Assembly (NCBI GenBank): GCA_028017165.1
Contig: CM051523.1
Coordinates: 38,978,501 to 39,042,500 of the forward strand
DNA: 64,000 bases
Direction: 5' to 3'
From: Herpetospermum pedunculosum
Taxonomy: Eukaryota; Streptophyta; Magnoliopsida; Cucurbitales; Cucurbitaceae
Under the pieces are notes generated by a model that was not told the origin of the DNA, did no database searches, and worked only from the letters and a program-made list of their open reading frames with translations. Below, piece after piece: positions 11,034 to 22,478 of this stretch. Position 1 is the stretch's first letter. Each line of letters starts with the position of its first letter. A program made the position numbers and the translations under genes.

Positions 11034-13188
11034 AATGTAAATCTATTAGTGAAACAGTTTTAACCTATTTAAACAATTAAGAGGTTTAGCTGCAAATAAA
11101 GTACCCAAACTCTTTATTTACTCGCAACGATACTTTAGTAAGTCAGAATGATCCCTACCGTAGGGTAGGTGTGCACTTCTTTACTAAATCAAGACATTCT
11201 TGACTAAATGCTATCACCAGAATAACTCATATTCCTATAGCATCTTAGTTATCGTTTTTGGTCTGGATTTACTAACTCCTTAGCAAATCCCGTAAGTGTG
11301 ACCCTCCATTTTTAGAACGCACAGAACGGCCCCAACATAGCAACCGTATGGAATGTCAGTGTTGGAAATGGCCCTATGTTTCTTTATCCATAAATGGTGA
11401 CTGAGGTGCTCGATCTCCCATGCCCAGCCCTCCGTTTGGATGGTGCCCCAAGGGCAGCCTGCAGGCGTAACATGGGAATCTCACGGTTCAATCCAATGGA
11501 GGAGACCGTAGGATGTACTGACGTATTTCCTTCTCCCACTTACTATAGACACTTACTCCATTCACCTTGCTATTGAAAGTTGCAAACACCACCCGTCTGG
11601 AGATGCCCCATATGGCATCATGAGGCCAAGCAAAATTCTCACGTTGTGAACAATAGGGAGTGCGTAGCAGGAGAGGGATATATCATATATTCCTTCTCAA
11701 CATATCTACTAAGCATCATAGATGGTTTTAGGGTAAACTACTCAGGTTTTATCTGGCTAAGAAAATAAAACCTTAAGTCTAGGCAAACTATTTACCTGAG
11801 ATGTCTAGGTTATAAACACTTTATTAACCTGACTCCTCTCACGCATGCTCACAAAGTCGGGTTAACTTTACTCAAGTACCGGATCGTCCCCAGGTAGGAG
11901 GTGTTCCGTAAACCGTCAGCTTAAATACCTCCAACCTCGAACAGGATTTCACCGGGTGAGTTTCTCATAACCTTAGCATTAACGAGATTTCGACCTATTC
12001 ATCTAATGAACCAGATCGAATCATTTAACCCTAAATGAACATGCTTTTCTTTGTTATAGATTTTAAAAGTCTAAGTCATTTTTACAACACTTGCAAAAAC
12101 TAGACTTACTACAACAAACTTCTATATGCTTCTCAAACATACATATGCTAAGGCATGACAAATTGAATATTTAACTTCATAATCAATATAACACTTATAT
12201 CGATTATGCTCTTAAATATACAACTCCTAATTCATAAATTAATATAACACTTATATCAATTATTATGAATTAAGCATGCATCCTATACATTATAACAATT
12301 ATAACATACAATATGCACCTTAGTTGAATGTTTTAATTTCATAATTAATATAACACTTATATTAATTATTCTATTAAGCAAACAACAACTAATTCATGAA
12401 TTAATATAACTCTTATATTAATACTCATGAATTAAACATGCATCTAATACATTATAACACTTATAACCTACAATATGCATACAACCATGGCAACCTATGT
12501 TGTATATTTAATTTCATAATTAATATAACACTTATATCAATTATTCTATTAAATTAACAACATTTAATTCATGAATTAATATAACTCTTATATTAATACT
12601 CATGAATTCTCAAATCACTTATAACATAATACCAATGCATGGAGCATGCTTCCTATGGTGGGATTTTAAATCTATATGGCATACGTTATGCACATACAAA
12701 CATGGATTTTAATTAAAACATACATTCACAATGCATAATTAATTAAACACACTAAAGTGGATCGATTTTGGAATTTAGAAAGCAATAACTATTTTATTAC
12801 AAGCTTGAACAACAAGCTAAGTCTTGAGCGGACTTCGAACTCTTCGCACCGTCTTTGACCAGCTTGCTTCCTCGAACGCTTCGGCCAATTTCTCTTCGAA
12901 TTTCTCCTCGAATTGCTTAGAACGAGTTGAACTTATACCGAACATTTCGGCGAGCTCCAAACTCGAGCTTCTTTCACAAAGAAACCTATATGGACTCTAA
13001 TGACTCTAAAAATACAGACTCTTCCGCACGCATTAAAGCCCATACATTCTCGGGCAATTACAAATAATGAAATTGAAAACGAAACTATGCCAAAATCGAT
13101 ATTCACTTTAGACGCCAATTCAGAAACAATTTCTAAATTAAAATACCCACCAACTTAAATTGATGCAAATTGAGTTAATCACAAAATC
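11034..13188 (-). other. Cop1 5' leader
   Basis: A 2.2-kb untranslated region between primer site and gag. I see no gene; short frames here (for example 11394-11576) show no known domain. It holds AT-rich repeats (next entry). Long leaders are known in some plant copia elements. Confidence 0.6.
12161..12625. repeat. Imperfect tandem AT-rich repeats in Cop1 leader
   Basis: About three diverged units of roughly 150-180 bp, each containing ATTAATATAACACTTATAT and CAATTATT followed by a TACATTATAACAxTTATAAC stretch and an ATATGCA box. They are seen near 12176-12320, 12340-12490 and 12511-12625. Confidence 0.65.
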
Positions 13189-13200
13189 GCTCTGATACCA
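13189..13200 (-). promoter_or_regulatory. Cop1 primer-binding site (initiator tRNA-Met)
   Basis: In the sense direction TGGTATCAGAGC, the standard plant copia site complementary to the 3' end of initiator tRNA-Met, two bases after the LTR end CCATCA (13203). Confidence 0.92.
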
Positions 13201-13202
13201 AT

Positions 13203-15103
13203 TGATGGAGCGTTTTACCGCAGCGGAACGCGATTTTGGACAGATCATACTCTAATTTCATCAATTTAACAAATAGAAAACATGCTCTAAAGACGGAATT
13301 AAGAAATTAGAAATACATACCCTTGTAGCTCCAATTTCTTCAAGTCCGCCGGTCGTTCTTCGTCACGAACTCTTCCGGCCTCTTCTCATGAACGCCCCGA
13401 GGACCACCCCAGGTAGTCCCTCTATCCTCGGCGCCGCGCAACGGAGTTGTGGGACTCCGAAACCAAGAGAAAAGAAGAAGAAAAGAAGAAGGAAGAAGAA
13501 GAGGAAGGAGAAGAGGAAGGAGAAGAAGAAGTACAGAGAGGTTTTTAAAATTAAATACGTATATCCCTCCTCTGCCTTCTTCACAATTGAAATTTCTTTC
13601 AATCTCAATCACCCATTTAAGCTGGCCAAACTTCACTTTATATATATATCACTTAACATATATATATGTGTCTTGCTGCATGCAAGACACATATATATAT
13701 ATAATTATTATTATTATTATTAAAAATAATAATAATAATTTTATTTATTAAACTTTTTAATAAATAAAAAATATATATATAATTATTAATTAAACTTTTT
13801 AATTAATAAATATTATTTAATTATATATCAAATATTAATTAAATAATATGATTAAACCCGGTTTTCCAAAAACCGACTTTTTTACACATGAATCCTATTC
13901 ATGTTTTAGGCCATTTCCATATTTAAATCATATTTAGATATGTCCATATTTAAATTATATTTAAATATGTTCATCCTCCTTCCATAAACCGAATTTGAAC
14001 AATTCAAATTCTTTTTCTTTTTCTTTTCTTTTATACTGTTGCACGGCGTTATCCGAGCTAGCCAGGAGAACCTAAAGGACCTACGGATCATGAGCTCCAA
14101 CGATACGAGATTATTCGGTCAAAACTCTTTTGAGCCGAATCAATCAACTTTCGTTAACCCCCGGAGACTCCACTATAGTCCGAGGGTTGCACTCTCCTCA
14201 CTGTAGATATATTGTGTCCTCTTGATATAACCGTCATCGGTAAGTCGATCCTTCACAGGTTGTTCGTAATCACAGCTGGGTCATTTAAACCGTTTAACCC
14301 CTGCATTACATCTTGTTCCTTAAGTACCACTGACACCTCTAATGAACAATAGATCTGTGGTCCAACCATCAGATCAATATAACTCTCTCATCACATGAGA
14401 GTGTGAGCTCACATTGTTCAAGCCCCGGAGTCAGCTATTAAGGGAACAACCTATCTACTAACCCTGAAGAGCGGGTTAGGAGTGAATTCCAATCTTGCTA
14501 TACTATGTCCCCAGCTACCTATTCGACTATATCCCCAAGTTGGTAGGCTTATTGAGCGGGCGTTCTGCCACTCTCACCCGTACAAGTCAAAGGATACTTC
14601 CGAATAAGCAGGAGTTCATAGCAAGCTCAGGATTAAGCTCGAGTTACCTAGGCCATTAAAATGTATAAGTCGGTCTCATCAGTAAACGGAGTTATAAAGA
14701 GAGAGCGACTTAATACGCGGTTTGATCTTGTGTAAACTCTTTACACAGGACGCCCTCACTTCTCACATCTCCATGTGGAACGATTCGGATCACATCGTTC
14801 TGTACAATACAAAGTGAGCCGCATCCAATAGTGTTACCAGGATAAGGTACCCAGCCTTATCCGTATACTATAGACCGTTTTGACTGACTACTTGTGTCTG
14901 ATCCACAATCATGTCATACATGAGGCTCAAGTACTCATATTCAGCCAAGGGTGTTGGTCATTGGTATAGGTTAAACCAAACACGTTTCACTTTATTCCAG
15001 TAAACTCCTTTACTGAATAAAACTAATAACTCTTTATTCTAAATAGAATATTTACAAACATAACAGTTTACAAACCACGAGTTTTAGGACATAAAACCCA
15101 ACA
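13203..15103 (-). repeat. Cop1 5' LTR
   Basis: 1901 bp with sense start TGTTGGG at 15103 and end TCA at 13203. It carries the 700 bp (14080-14779) missing from the 3' LTR. It includes an AT-rich palindrome cluster (13640-13850) and a purine-rich tract. Open frames here (13388-13751) are low-complexity products of that tract, not genes. Confidence 0.92.
13461..13537. repeat. GA/GAA-rich purine tract
   Basis: Almost pure purines on the plus strand (GAAGAAG, GGAAGGAG repeats) inside the Cop1 5' LTR near its sense 3' end. Simple-sequence expansion or a CT-rich sense element. Confidence 0.85.
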
Positions 15104-15474
15104 ACTGGTTTATACTAAGACTGGCATGACTCTAAGGAATCCTAGGTAGCTCAAAAGGAAAACATTAGAAGCATGTACTGAGTCTAGGGTAAAGCTAGGT
15201 AGAATGTGAAAACTTAGGGATAGTTGCACAATGAACCTAATGACCAAAGCAGATAGATCAGTTGTAAGGAGTTTATAAAGACAGTAGGATCATAAGGCGA
15301 GAGAAGTCAGAAGAAGCAACATGAGAAGTAATTTTAAACTTAGGGGGATGTCACAGGACAACCATGCCTTAGATAGTGAACTTAGGGAAGTCAGCAAGCA
15401 GTTAGATAGAGTGATAACAGCCTAAGTATGTCCTATATTGCTCGAGGACGAGCAATAACTCAAGTTTGGGGGTG
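15104..15474 (+). other. B1 3' internal end with polypurine tract
   Basis: The last 371 bp of the internal region of Athila B1, the only part of its body in the window because Cop1 replaced its left side. No gene. It ends with TTGCTCGAGGACGAGCAA (about 15439-15456), an inverted repeat conserved upstream of Athila polypurine tracts, then CAAGTTTGGGGGTG (15461-15474) directly before the LTR. Confidence 0.8.
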
Positions 15475-17137
15475 TGTTACGTCTCCAAAGGTGACTAATT
15501 TAGGGACTTAGTTGCTATAGAATTAGGTGAACTCTTAAGCATTTTTGGTAGAATTTAGCCTAAACTTGTGCTTATATATGAGAATTTGTCGAATGAAGCT
15601 AAGTTAGGACTTATGTGCAAAAGGAAGGAAAAAGAACCAAAAACAAAGCTAAAGAGTTAAAATTTGCATATTGCTGAAACATTGCGAAAACATTGCTGTC
15701 TCAGCAATGTTTAAGTGAAATTTGTTAAGTTGTTTAACCAATTTCTATTTTGTTACGATCTTTCAGCTGCTCATTTTTTCTCCTGCTGCCACGTGGAAGG
15801 TTGTTGTTTAGAATGGATGGTTCTCCTTGGCCGAATCGTACCTGCAAAACACTATAAAAGGAGGTCAAAGGGGAAGGACAAACACAGACTTGAAAGCGTA
15901 GACTCCCATCTCAACGCATTTTCTCATTTGTTTTCTCTTCCGGTTGTTGGTGCGAGAGGTTCAGCTGGTGGAATCGATAGTCTGAGAGGAAGAAGAGAGG
16001 ATCTTTCTTTTCTTCTGATTAGATTCATCCACGATCAAGCTCACCTTCGTCCTTCATCCGAGACGCTTGCGACGAGGAGTTCACACGCATACGTTTACGG
16101 CTTTCTACTGCTTTCCATTGTTTTCTGCTTCCTTTTTCGTTTCTGTCTGTTGTAATTCGTTTCTGTTTGCTACTCCTAATCATTTTGTTCACTTCTGTTT
16201 AGTTGTCGTCACTTTAAACTTGCTATTTGTTTAGTTTGAACCTTGGTAAATCAAAGAGTTAATTTGACTACTTCGCAACTGTCTTACTGCTCTTCTTCTT
16301 CTATTTTGTCATTTACATTCTGATAAGCATGCCTACACCATCATTTCTTTCCATCCCATCCTCATCCATGAGTAACTAAATCACAAAAGGGTATGCTAAT
16401 GACAAGTCTATAGGTAGAAACACGTGAATCAAGCATGTAGGTTAGCCTCAAATGCATTGAATGTATGTAAGCTTCATCCCACGGGCAATTTCGATTGGCC
16501 ATCCATTTTGTCCAAAGAACTCCTAACCTCTAGAAGGAGTAAGAGTTCAGAGTCGTACATTCATGCTAGCCTTTCATGGTAGCCAGAAAACGACCTAGGA
16601 ATAGGCGTTTTCCTAGTACAAATCATTAACTTGCTTATATAAATAGATGTTTAAGCCTTACTTGGACATGAGGAAACTAAAGGATCTAATGCATGAAATC
16701 GAGAGATACATGAGAATGAGTTAGTTTGATGCATGATGACTTGATCTACTGCTGGAGAATCGTATCGAAAAGCCTATAGAGGAGTCGTTAGTAGCCCTTG
16801 TTTCCACACTTTACACTTAAAACGCTGTTAGTAACATTGCTAGAAAATTGCTGTCTGCGCAATTCTTTTCCTTCTACATTCGAGTTTACCTATTTACTTG
16901 CACCTGTTTACGCCTTCATATCTCGCACGTTCCTTAATAGTTAGGCACTTTAAACTCAAATCTACCCCATTTAAACCACCCTTTCTCACTTAACATCTCA
17001 CTTCGTTAGTAGCTAAGAATAAATCTCTGTGGGAAATCGAATGAAAAAATACTTATTACTTGCTACAAGACCATGTATGCTTGCATGTTCTGAGTGCTCT
17101 ACTATTGCATTTTAATTTACACATTGAGCACGCAACA
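15475..17137 (+). repeat. B1 3' LTR (Athila family B)
   Basis: 1663 bp, TGTTACGTCTCC...GAGCACGCAACA. It is clearly related over its length to the LTR at 48214-49927. A TATA box TATAAAAG lies at 15853-15860, so U3 is about 380 bp. A perfect hairpin AACATTGCTG-TCT-CAGCAATGTT occupies 15689-15711. The right flank AAAGC (17138-17142) is a possible TSD, but the left copy is outside the window. The frame at 15715-16155 is a chance LTR frame. Confidence 0.9.
15853..15860 (+). promoter_or_regulatory. TATA box of B1 LTR
   Basis: TATAAAAG inside the LTR. The same motif at the equivalent place in the B2 LTR (48591-48598) supports it as the element promoter. Confidence 0.7.
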
Positions 17138-19471
17138 AAAGCTGACCAAAATATATTTTTCTGAAAAAGGTTATAGGTCCAAAGAACCTCTAGAAATCGT
17201 GCATGCGGATCTCTGCGGTCATTTGAATGTCAAAGCACAAGGAGGATATGAATATTTCGTCAGCTACATTGGTGATTATTCTAGGTACGACTATCTTTAC
17301 CTAATGCATCGTAAGTCCGATACTCTTGAAAAGTTGAGTGAGTATAAGGCAGAGGTTGAGAACATATTAGGTAAATCGATAAAAACACTCTGATGTGATC
17401 GAGGTGGAGAGTATATGGATACTAGTTTCCAAGACTATATGATAGAACATGGAATAGTCTCTCAACTCTCAGCGCCCGAAACACCCCTGCAGAACGGTGT
17501 GTTCGAAAGGAGAAATAGAACCCTGTTAGACATGGTTCGTTCTATGATGAGCTATGCTCAGCTGCCTAATTCGTTTTGGGGATACGCAGTAGAGACTGCG
17601 ATATATATTTTGAATGATGTTCCCTCGAAAAGTATTTCTGAAACACCTTATGAGCTCTGGAGAGGGCGTAAAGTCAGTTTACGTCACTTCAAAATTTGGG
17701 GGTGTCCGATAAACGTGGTGGCATCCAATCCAAAAAAACTGGAACATCGATCAAAACTGTGCCTATTTGTAGGCTACTCCAAGGAAACGAAAGGTGGTAT
17801 CTTTTACGATCCTAAAGAGGACAAGGTATTAGTATCGACTAATGCCACGTTCTTAGAGGAAGACCACATGAGAGATCATCAGCCTTCGAGCAAAATAGTT
17901 TTGTCCGAACTTTCCAGGAAAGCTACAGACGGATCAACAAGAGTTGTTGATCAGGCTGGTCTTTCGCAAGAGTTGAGAAAGCCTCGACGCAGTGAGAGGG
18001 ATGTGAGACAGCCCGACCGCTACATCGGTTTGTCTGAGACTCAAGTCGTCATACCTGATGATGGCATTGAGGATCCATTGACCTTTAAACAGGCAATGAC
18101 TGATATAGACAAGGATCAGTGTCTCAAAGCCATGGACCTCGAAATGGAGTCTATGTACTTCAATTCGGTCTGGGATCTTGTAGATCAACCTGATGGTGAA
18201 AGACTCATCGGTTGCAAGTGGATCTACAAGAGGAAACAAGACCAGGCTGGTAAGGTGCAAACCTTTAAAGCCCAACTTGTGGCAAAGGGTTATACCCAGC
18301 GAGAAGAGGTGGACTATGAAGAAACCTTTTCTCCTGTTTCCATGTTGAAGTCGATTATAATTCTCTTGTCCATTGTCGCATTTTATGATTATGAAATATG
18401 GCAAATGGATGTCAAGACTGTCTTTCTCAATGGCAATCTTGAAGAGAGTATTTATATGGTCCAACCAGAGGGGTTCATAATTCATGGTCAGGAGCAAAAA
18501 GTTTGCAAGCTAAATCGATCAATTTATTGGTTGAAACAGGCATTTAGATCCTGGAATATAAGGTTTGATACGGCGATCAGATCTTATGGCTTTGAACAAA
18601 ATATTAACGAGCCTTGTGTATACAAGAAGATTGTCAATAAAGTGGTAGCTTTCTTAGTCTTGTATGTAGACGATATACTACTCATTAGGATTTATGTAGG
18701 GGTTCTTACTGACGTAAAACTGTGTCTAGTAACCTAATTCCAAATGAAAGATTTGAGATAGTCTCAGTTTGTTCTTGGGATTCAGATCGTAAGGAATCGC
18801 AAGAACAGAACGCTAGCACTATCTCAGGCATCTTATATAGATAAAGTGTTATCTAGATATTCGATGCAGAATTCTAAGAAAGGTTCGATGAGATGGATTA
18901 TGTATGCATCTGCAGTTGGCAGTCTGATGTATGCTATGTTATGCACTAGATTCTAGGAAATCTACTTTAGGATCAGTGTTTACACTTGACAGAGGGGCAA
19001 TAGTATGGAGGAGTATTAAGGAAGGTTGTATTGTTGACTCCACCATGGAGGCTGAGTACGTCGCAGCTTGTGAAGTAGCGAAGGAAGCAGTATGGCTCAG
19101 GAAGTTCTTGACTGATTTGGAAGTTGTTCCAAATATGAATTTGCCCATCACACTTTATTGCGATAATAATGGTGCTGTAACAAATTCTAAAGAACCTCGG
19201 AGTCATAAGCGCGGGAAACACATCGAGCGGAATTATCATCTCATCAGGGAGATAGTGCAACGAGGAGATGTGATCGTCACACAGATTGCCTCGGAGCACA
19301 ACGTTGCTGATCGCTTTACAAAGTCTCTCACGGCTAAAGTGTTTGAGGGAAACCTGGAGAGTCTGGGCTGCGAGCTGTATAGTAGGAAAGTGGGAGAAAT
19401 TTTGTATATATTGTATATCTTTGTTTTCCCAACCAGCATACTAACCAAGGACGTTTTTGTCCAAGTGGGAT
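17138..19471 (+). pseudogene. Cop2 pol: integrase-RT-RNase H (copia), broken
   Basis: Starts abruptly at the B1 insertion, within integrase upstream of SKEPLEIVHADLCG. It holds the integrase core (D in HADLCG and GDYSRY, E in QNGVFERR), RT with VKTVFLNG and YVDD (codons 18663-18674), and the RNase H C-terminal half (MEAEYVAACEVAKEAVW, YCDNNGAV, HIERNYH). Damage: TGA at about 17392 replacing an Arg codon before CDRGGEY, a frameshift after YVDDILL near 18690-18740, and an internal deletion near 18945 joining YAMLCT to DSRKST, which removes the RNase H start. It ends at the polypurine tract CCAAGTGGGAT. Gag, protease and the integrase N-terminus lie outside the window beyond B1. Non-functional. 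Confidence 0.9.
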
Positions 19472-20911
19472 TGTTGGGTTTTATGTCCTAAAACTCGTAG
19501 TATGTAAACGTTCTGAATGTAATATGTCTTTTTATGCAAGAAAGAGTTATTGAGGTTTATTCATAAAATGTGTTTATTGAATATAGTGAAACGTGTTTGC
19601 ATTAACCTTTACCAATAGCAAACACCCATGGCGAACGATGACTACTTGAGCTTCATGTATGACATGAATCTGGATCAGACTCAAGTAGATAGTCAAAACA
19701 GTCTAAAGTATATGGTTAAGGCTGGGTATCTTATCCTGGTCACACTATTGGATGTGACTCGCTTTGTATAGGACAAAACGATGTGATCCGAATCGTTTCA
19801 CATGGAGATGTGAGAAGCGAGGGAGTCCTGTGCAAAGAGTTTGCATAAGACTGAACCGCGGAATCAAGTCGGTCTATCTTTATAACACCGTTTACTGAAG
19901 AAACCGACTTTTTCATAAGATGACCTAGGTTACTCATTCTTAATCTTGAGCTCGCTATGAACTCCTATTTATTCGAGAGTATCCTTTGACTTGCACGGGT
20001 GAGAGTGGCCAGATCGCTGACTCAATAAGCCTACCATCTTGGGGATAAACTCGAATAAGTGACTGGGACATAGTACAACAAGATGGAATTCACTCCTACC
20101 GATTTGTAAGGGCTAGTAGGGAGGCGTTCCCTTAATAGCTGACTCCGGGTCTTGAACATGACGCCTCATCATCTTCTGTATGAAGAGGGTTAATGATTTG
20201 ATGATTGGATCACAGATCAGATGTTCATTAGAGGTGTCGGTGGTACTTAAGGAACAAGAGGTAATACAGGGTTTAAACGGTTTAAATGACCTGCTGTGAT
20301 TACTGACACCTGTGAAGGATCGACTTACCCATAATGGTTATATCAAGAGGACATAATATATCTACAGTGAGGAGAGTGCAACCCTCGGACTATAGTGGAG
20401 TCTCCGGGGGTTAACGAATGTTGATTCGTTCGATTAAAAGAGTTTTGACCTGGATAATCTCGTATCGTTGGAGCTCATGATCTGTAGGTCCTTTAGGTTC
20501 TCCTGGCTAGCTCGGATAACGTCGTGCAACAATATAAGAGAAAAAGAAAATAGAATTTGAATTTGTTCAAATTCGGTTTATGGAAGAATGATCGACATAA
20601 TTAAATCAAATGGTCTAAAACATTAATAGGATTCATGTGCAAAAAAGTCGATTTTTCGGAAAATCGGGTTTAGCCATATTATTTAATTAATATTTGATAT
20701 TCAATTAATTAATATTAATTAATTAAAAAGTTTAGTAATTAAAAATATTTATTAAAAAGTTTAATAAATAAAAATATTTATTATTATTTAAAATTAATTA
20801 TGTTTTAATTAGTTTTTGAAATAATAATTATATATATATATATATATATATATGTCTTACATGCATTGTGCATGTTTATATATATATATATATAAAAAAA
20901 TGTTATATATA
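19472..20911 (+). repeat. Cop2 3' LTR, cut by C1
   Basis: Starts TGTTGGGTTTTATGTCC as in Cop1 and is alignable with the Cop1 LTR but well diverged. It ends where the C1 LTR begins (20912), so the last ~400 bp expected from Cop1 are not here. AT-rich inverted repeats at 20690-20910 include a long TA run. The minus-strand frame at 19740-19937 is not a gene. Confidence 0.88.
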
Positions 20912-22434
20912 TGGCAAAGTGCTATTTGGGGTATTCAAAATTGTGATTTTTTTTTATAATCTCTCAGGTGGTTGACCGAGGCTGTCGAGGCCTCTCAAAT
21001 TTGAAATTCATACACGCTGAGTAAAATTACCTAGCTTGCAGATAATGGAAGTCAGGTGTCGAACCACGATAAAATTGATTAGTTTAATCCAAATTTTAAT
21101 TCTAATTGTTAATTTGTAAAATATGCTAAAAGGGGGTTTTGAAAAGCTAAAGACGAAATGCATGCAAACCAAAGTAAGATTTGAGTAAAGGTTTGGAAAA
21201 ACGGGAGAATAAGTAAATAAAACGAACACACACAATCTAAAGGATTAGGATTAATAACTGTGATGTGATTTGGATCATTGACACAAAAGGACTTAGCCGG
21301 TTTTGGTTAACAATCACGGAAATTACAAGTCCTAATCAAAACAAGGGGACCCATGCTCTAATCATAAACTAATAAGCCCGAATGATTAAAAAAGAGTTGA
21401 CAGCTCTAAACCAAGCTTCGCTAATAACTCTAACTTAGGGGCGATCACTCTCCCAAATTAAAATTAGTTGTGAGCGACGGGTATTCATGCGACGAGCCAA
21501 TTGCAGAGAACTCTAACAATAGACTCGATTTTATTCTTTCCCTACAATTTATCAGCAAGCAAAGCAAACATGGCCATATTTAATTTGGTACGCTAGACTA
21601 CCGTTACTCAAAACACAAGGAGCGATCGCTCCCTTATGAATTTTTAACCAATCCATCATACAACAAGCAAAATGGGAGTCAATCCATAAAGAAAATCATG
21701 CTGGACATTAAAGCTTGAGGGTAGAGAAGAATTGAATGCTAGAAAGAGCTAAGTATGCATAAAACAGTACAAATCTCCCCTAATCACATCAACAATGTCT
21801 TAATCCATCCCCTAAAGATCGAATGCTTACCTTTATCTAGCCATGAGTGAAATTAGAAGGAAGAAATCCAAAGAGAGCTTCCCAAACTCCATTAATGGAG
21901 GTTACAAAAACAAAAAAGAAGTAAAATGTCGTAGAATTTCGAGGGAGGCAGGAGAGAATAACGTAAATTCGGAAAAACCCAAATCTGCGTCTGACGAGCA
22001 CCTAGGCGCTGCGCACTGGGCAACAGAGGAAGCGCGCGTAATCGAGCCAGCGCCTAGGTGCTGCGCATCAGCGCTCAGGCGCTAGGCCTTCTGGTCTGGG
22101 AATCTGACGGGCGCTCAGGCGCTGCGAATGAGCGCTCAGGCGCTGGGCTCTCGGGTCTGGGAGGTTATCTGGTGCCAAGGCGCTGCGCGCCAGCACCTAG
22201 GAACTGAGCCATCGGGTTTGGCACTTAATTTTCATCTTTAGCAGCTCCAAGCTCTACTTGGCTTCTCTCTTCGACCCGAAACTTCTAAATCACCCGAAAT
22301 AGCTCCGAAACTCATGAATGGACTTCCCGAGCTCTTCACCGCGAAACACCTGTAATAAGAAAAATTAACTAATATTAAGAACGACATTTAGCAGGATTTA
22401 AGGCTATAATAATAGCTATATTTTAGAGGTATCA
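20912..22434 (-). repeat. C1 3' LTR (Athila family C)
   Basis: 1523 bp; sense start TGATACCTCT at 22434 and end TTTGCCA at 20912. It aligns at both ends with family A but is diverged in between. Its GC-rich cassette (about 21990-22205) uses a different palindromic word, AGCGCCTAGGCGCT or AGCGCTCAGGCGCT, in place of AGCGTCGAGACGCT. It shares the neighbouring phrase CTCGGGT with family A. An acceptor-like TTTTTCTTATTACAG/GTG ends at 22350 in sense. It is inserted in the Cop2 LTR; the left flank ATATA is too simple to test a TSD. The frame 21843-22085 is not a gene. Confidence 0.85.
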
Positions 22435-22478
22435 AAATACCCCCGAACTGAATCTTGCAAGTCCTCGAGCAAGGTATA
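22435..22478 (-). promoter_or_regulatory. C1 polypurine tract and conserved inverted repeat
   Basis: In the sense direction AGTTCGGGGGTATTT lies directly before the LTR. Upstream is the TTGCTCGAGGACTTGCAAG inverted repeat (complement at 22453-22473). N1 then cuts C1 at 22479, so nothing else of C1 is visible in the window. Confidence 0.8.

Larger units (their letters stand above)
1..15103 (-). mobile_element. Cop1: Ty1/copia LTR retrotransposon, degenerate, interrupted
   Basis: Minus-strand copia element running off the left edge. Its 5' LTR is 13203-15103, the Met primer site 13189-13200, the leader 11034-13188, decayed gag 10172-11022 and decayed pol 8607-10100. A polypurine tract (867-881) precedes a 3' LTR (1-866) cut by the window start. 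Athila element A1 splits it at 896-8606. The LTR starts TGTTGGGTTTTATGTCC in the sense direction and ends CA two bases before the primer site. Cop1 itself lies in the 3' internal part of Athila B1; its other flank is outside the window, so its TSD cannot be checked. Confidence 0.9.

Noticed and set aside
13388..13751. Lys/Arg/Glu-rich frames of about 100 aa
   Set aside because: Low-complexity reading of the GAA/GGA tract in the Cop1 LTR, continuing into TA repeats.
15715..16155. 146-aa frame in the B1 LTR as a possible host exon or small gene
   Set aside because: It spans the LTR TATA box, has no counterpart in the B2 LTR and shows no domain.
17934..18497. 187-aa minus-strand frame over the copia RT region
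   Set aside because: Antisense shadow of Cop2 pol; the plus strand has clear RT motifs.
20820..20905. TA-repeat region as a replication origin or scaffold attachment site
   Set aside because: Simple TA expansion in a copia LTR; nothing beyond base composition supports a function.
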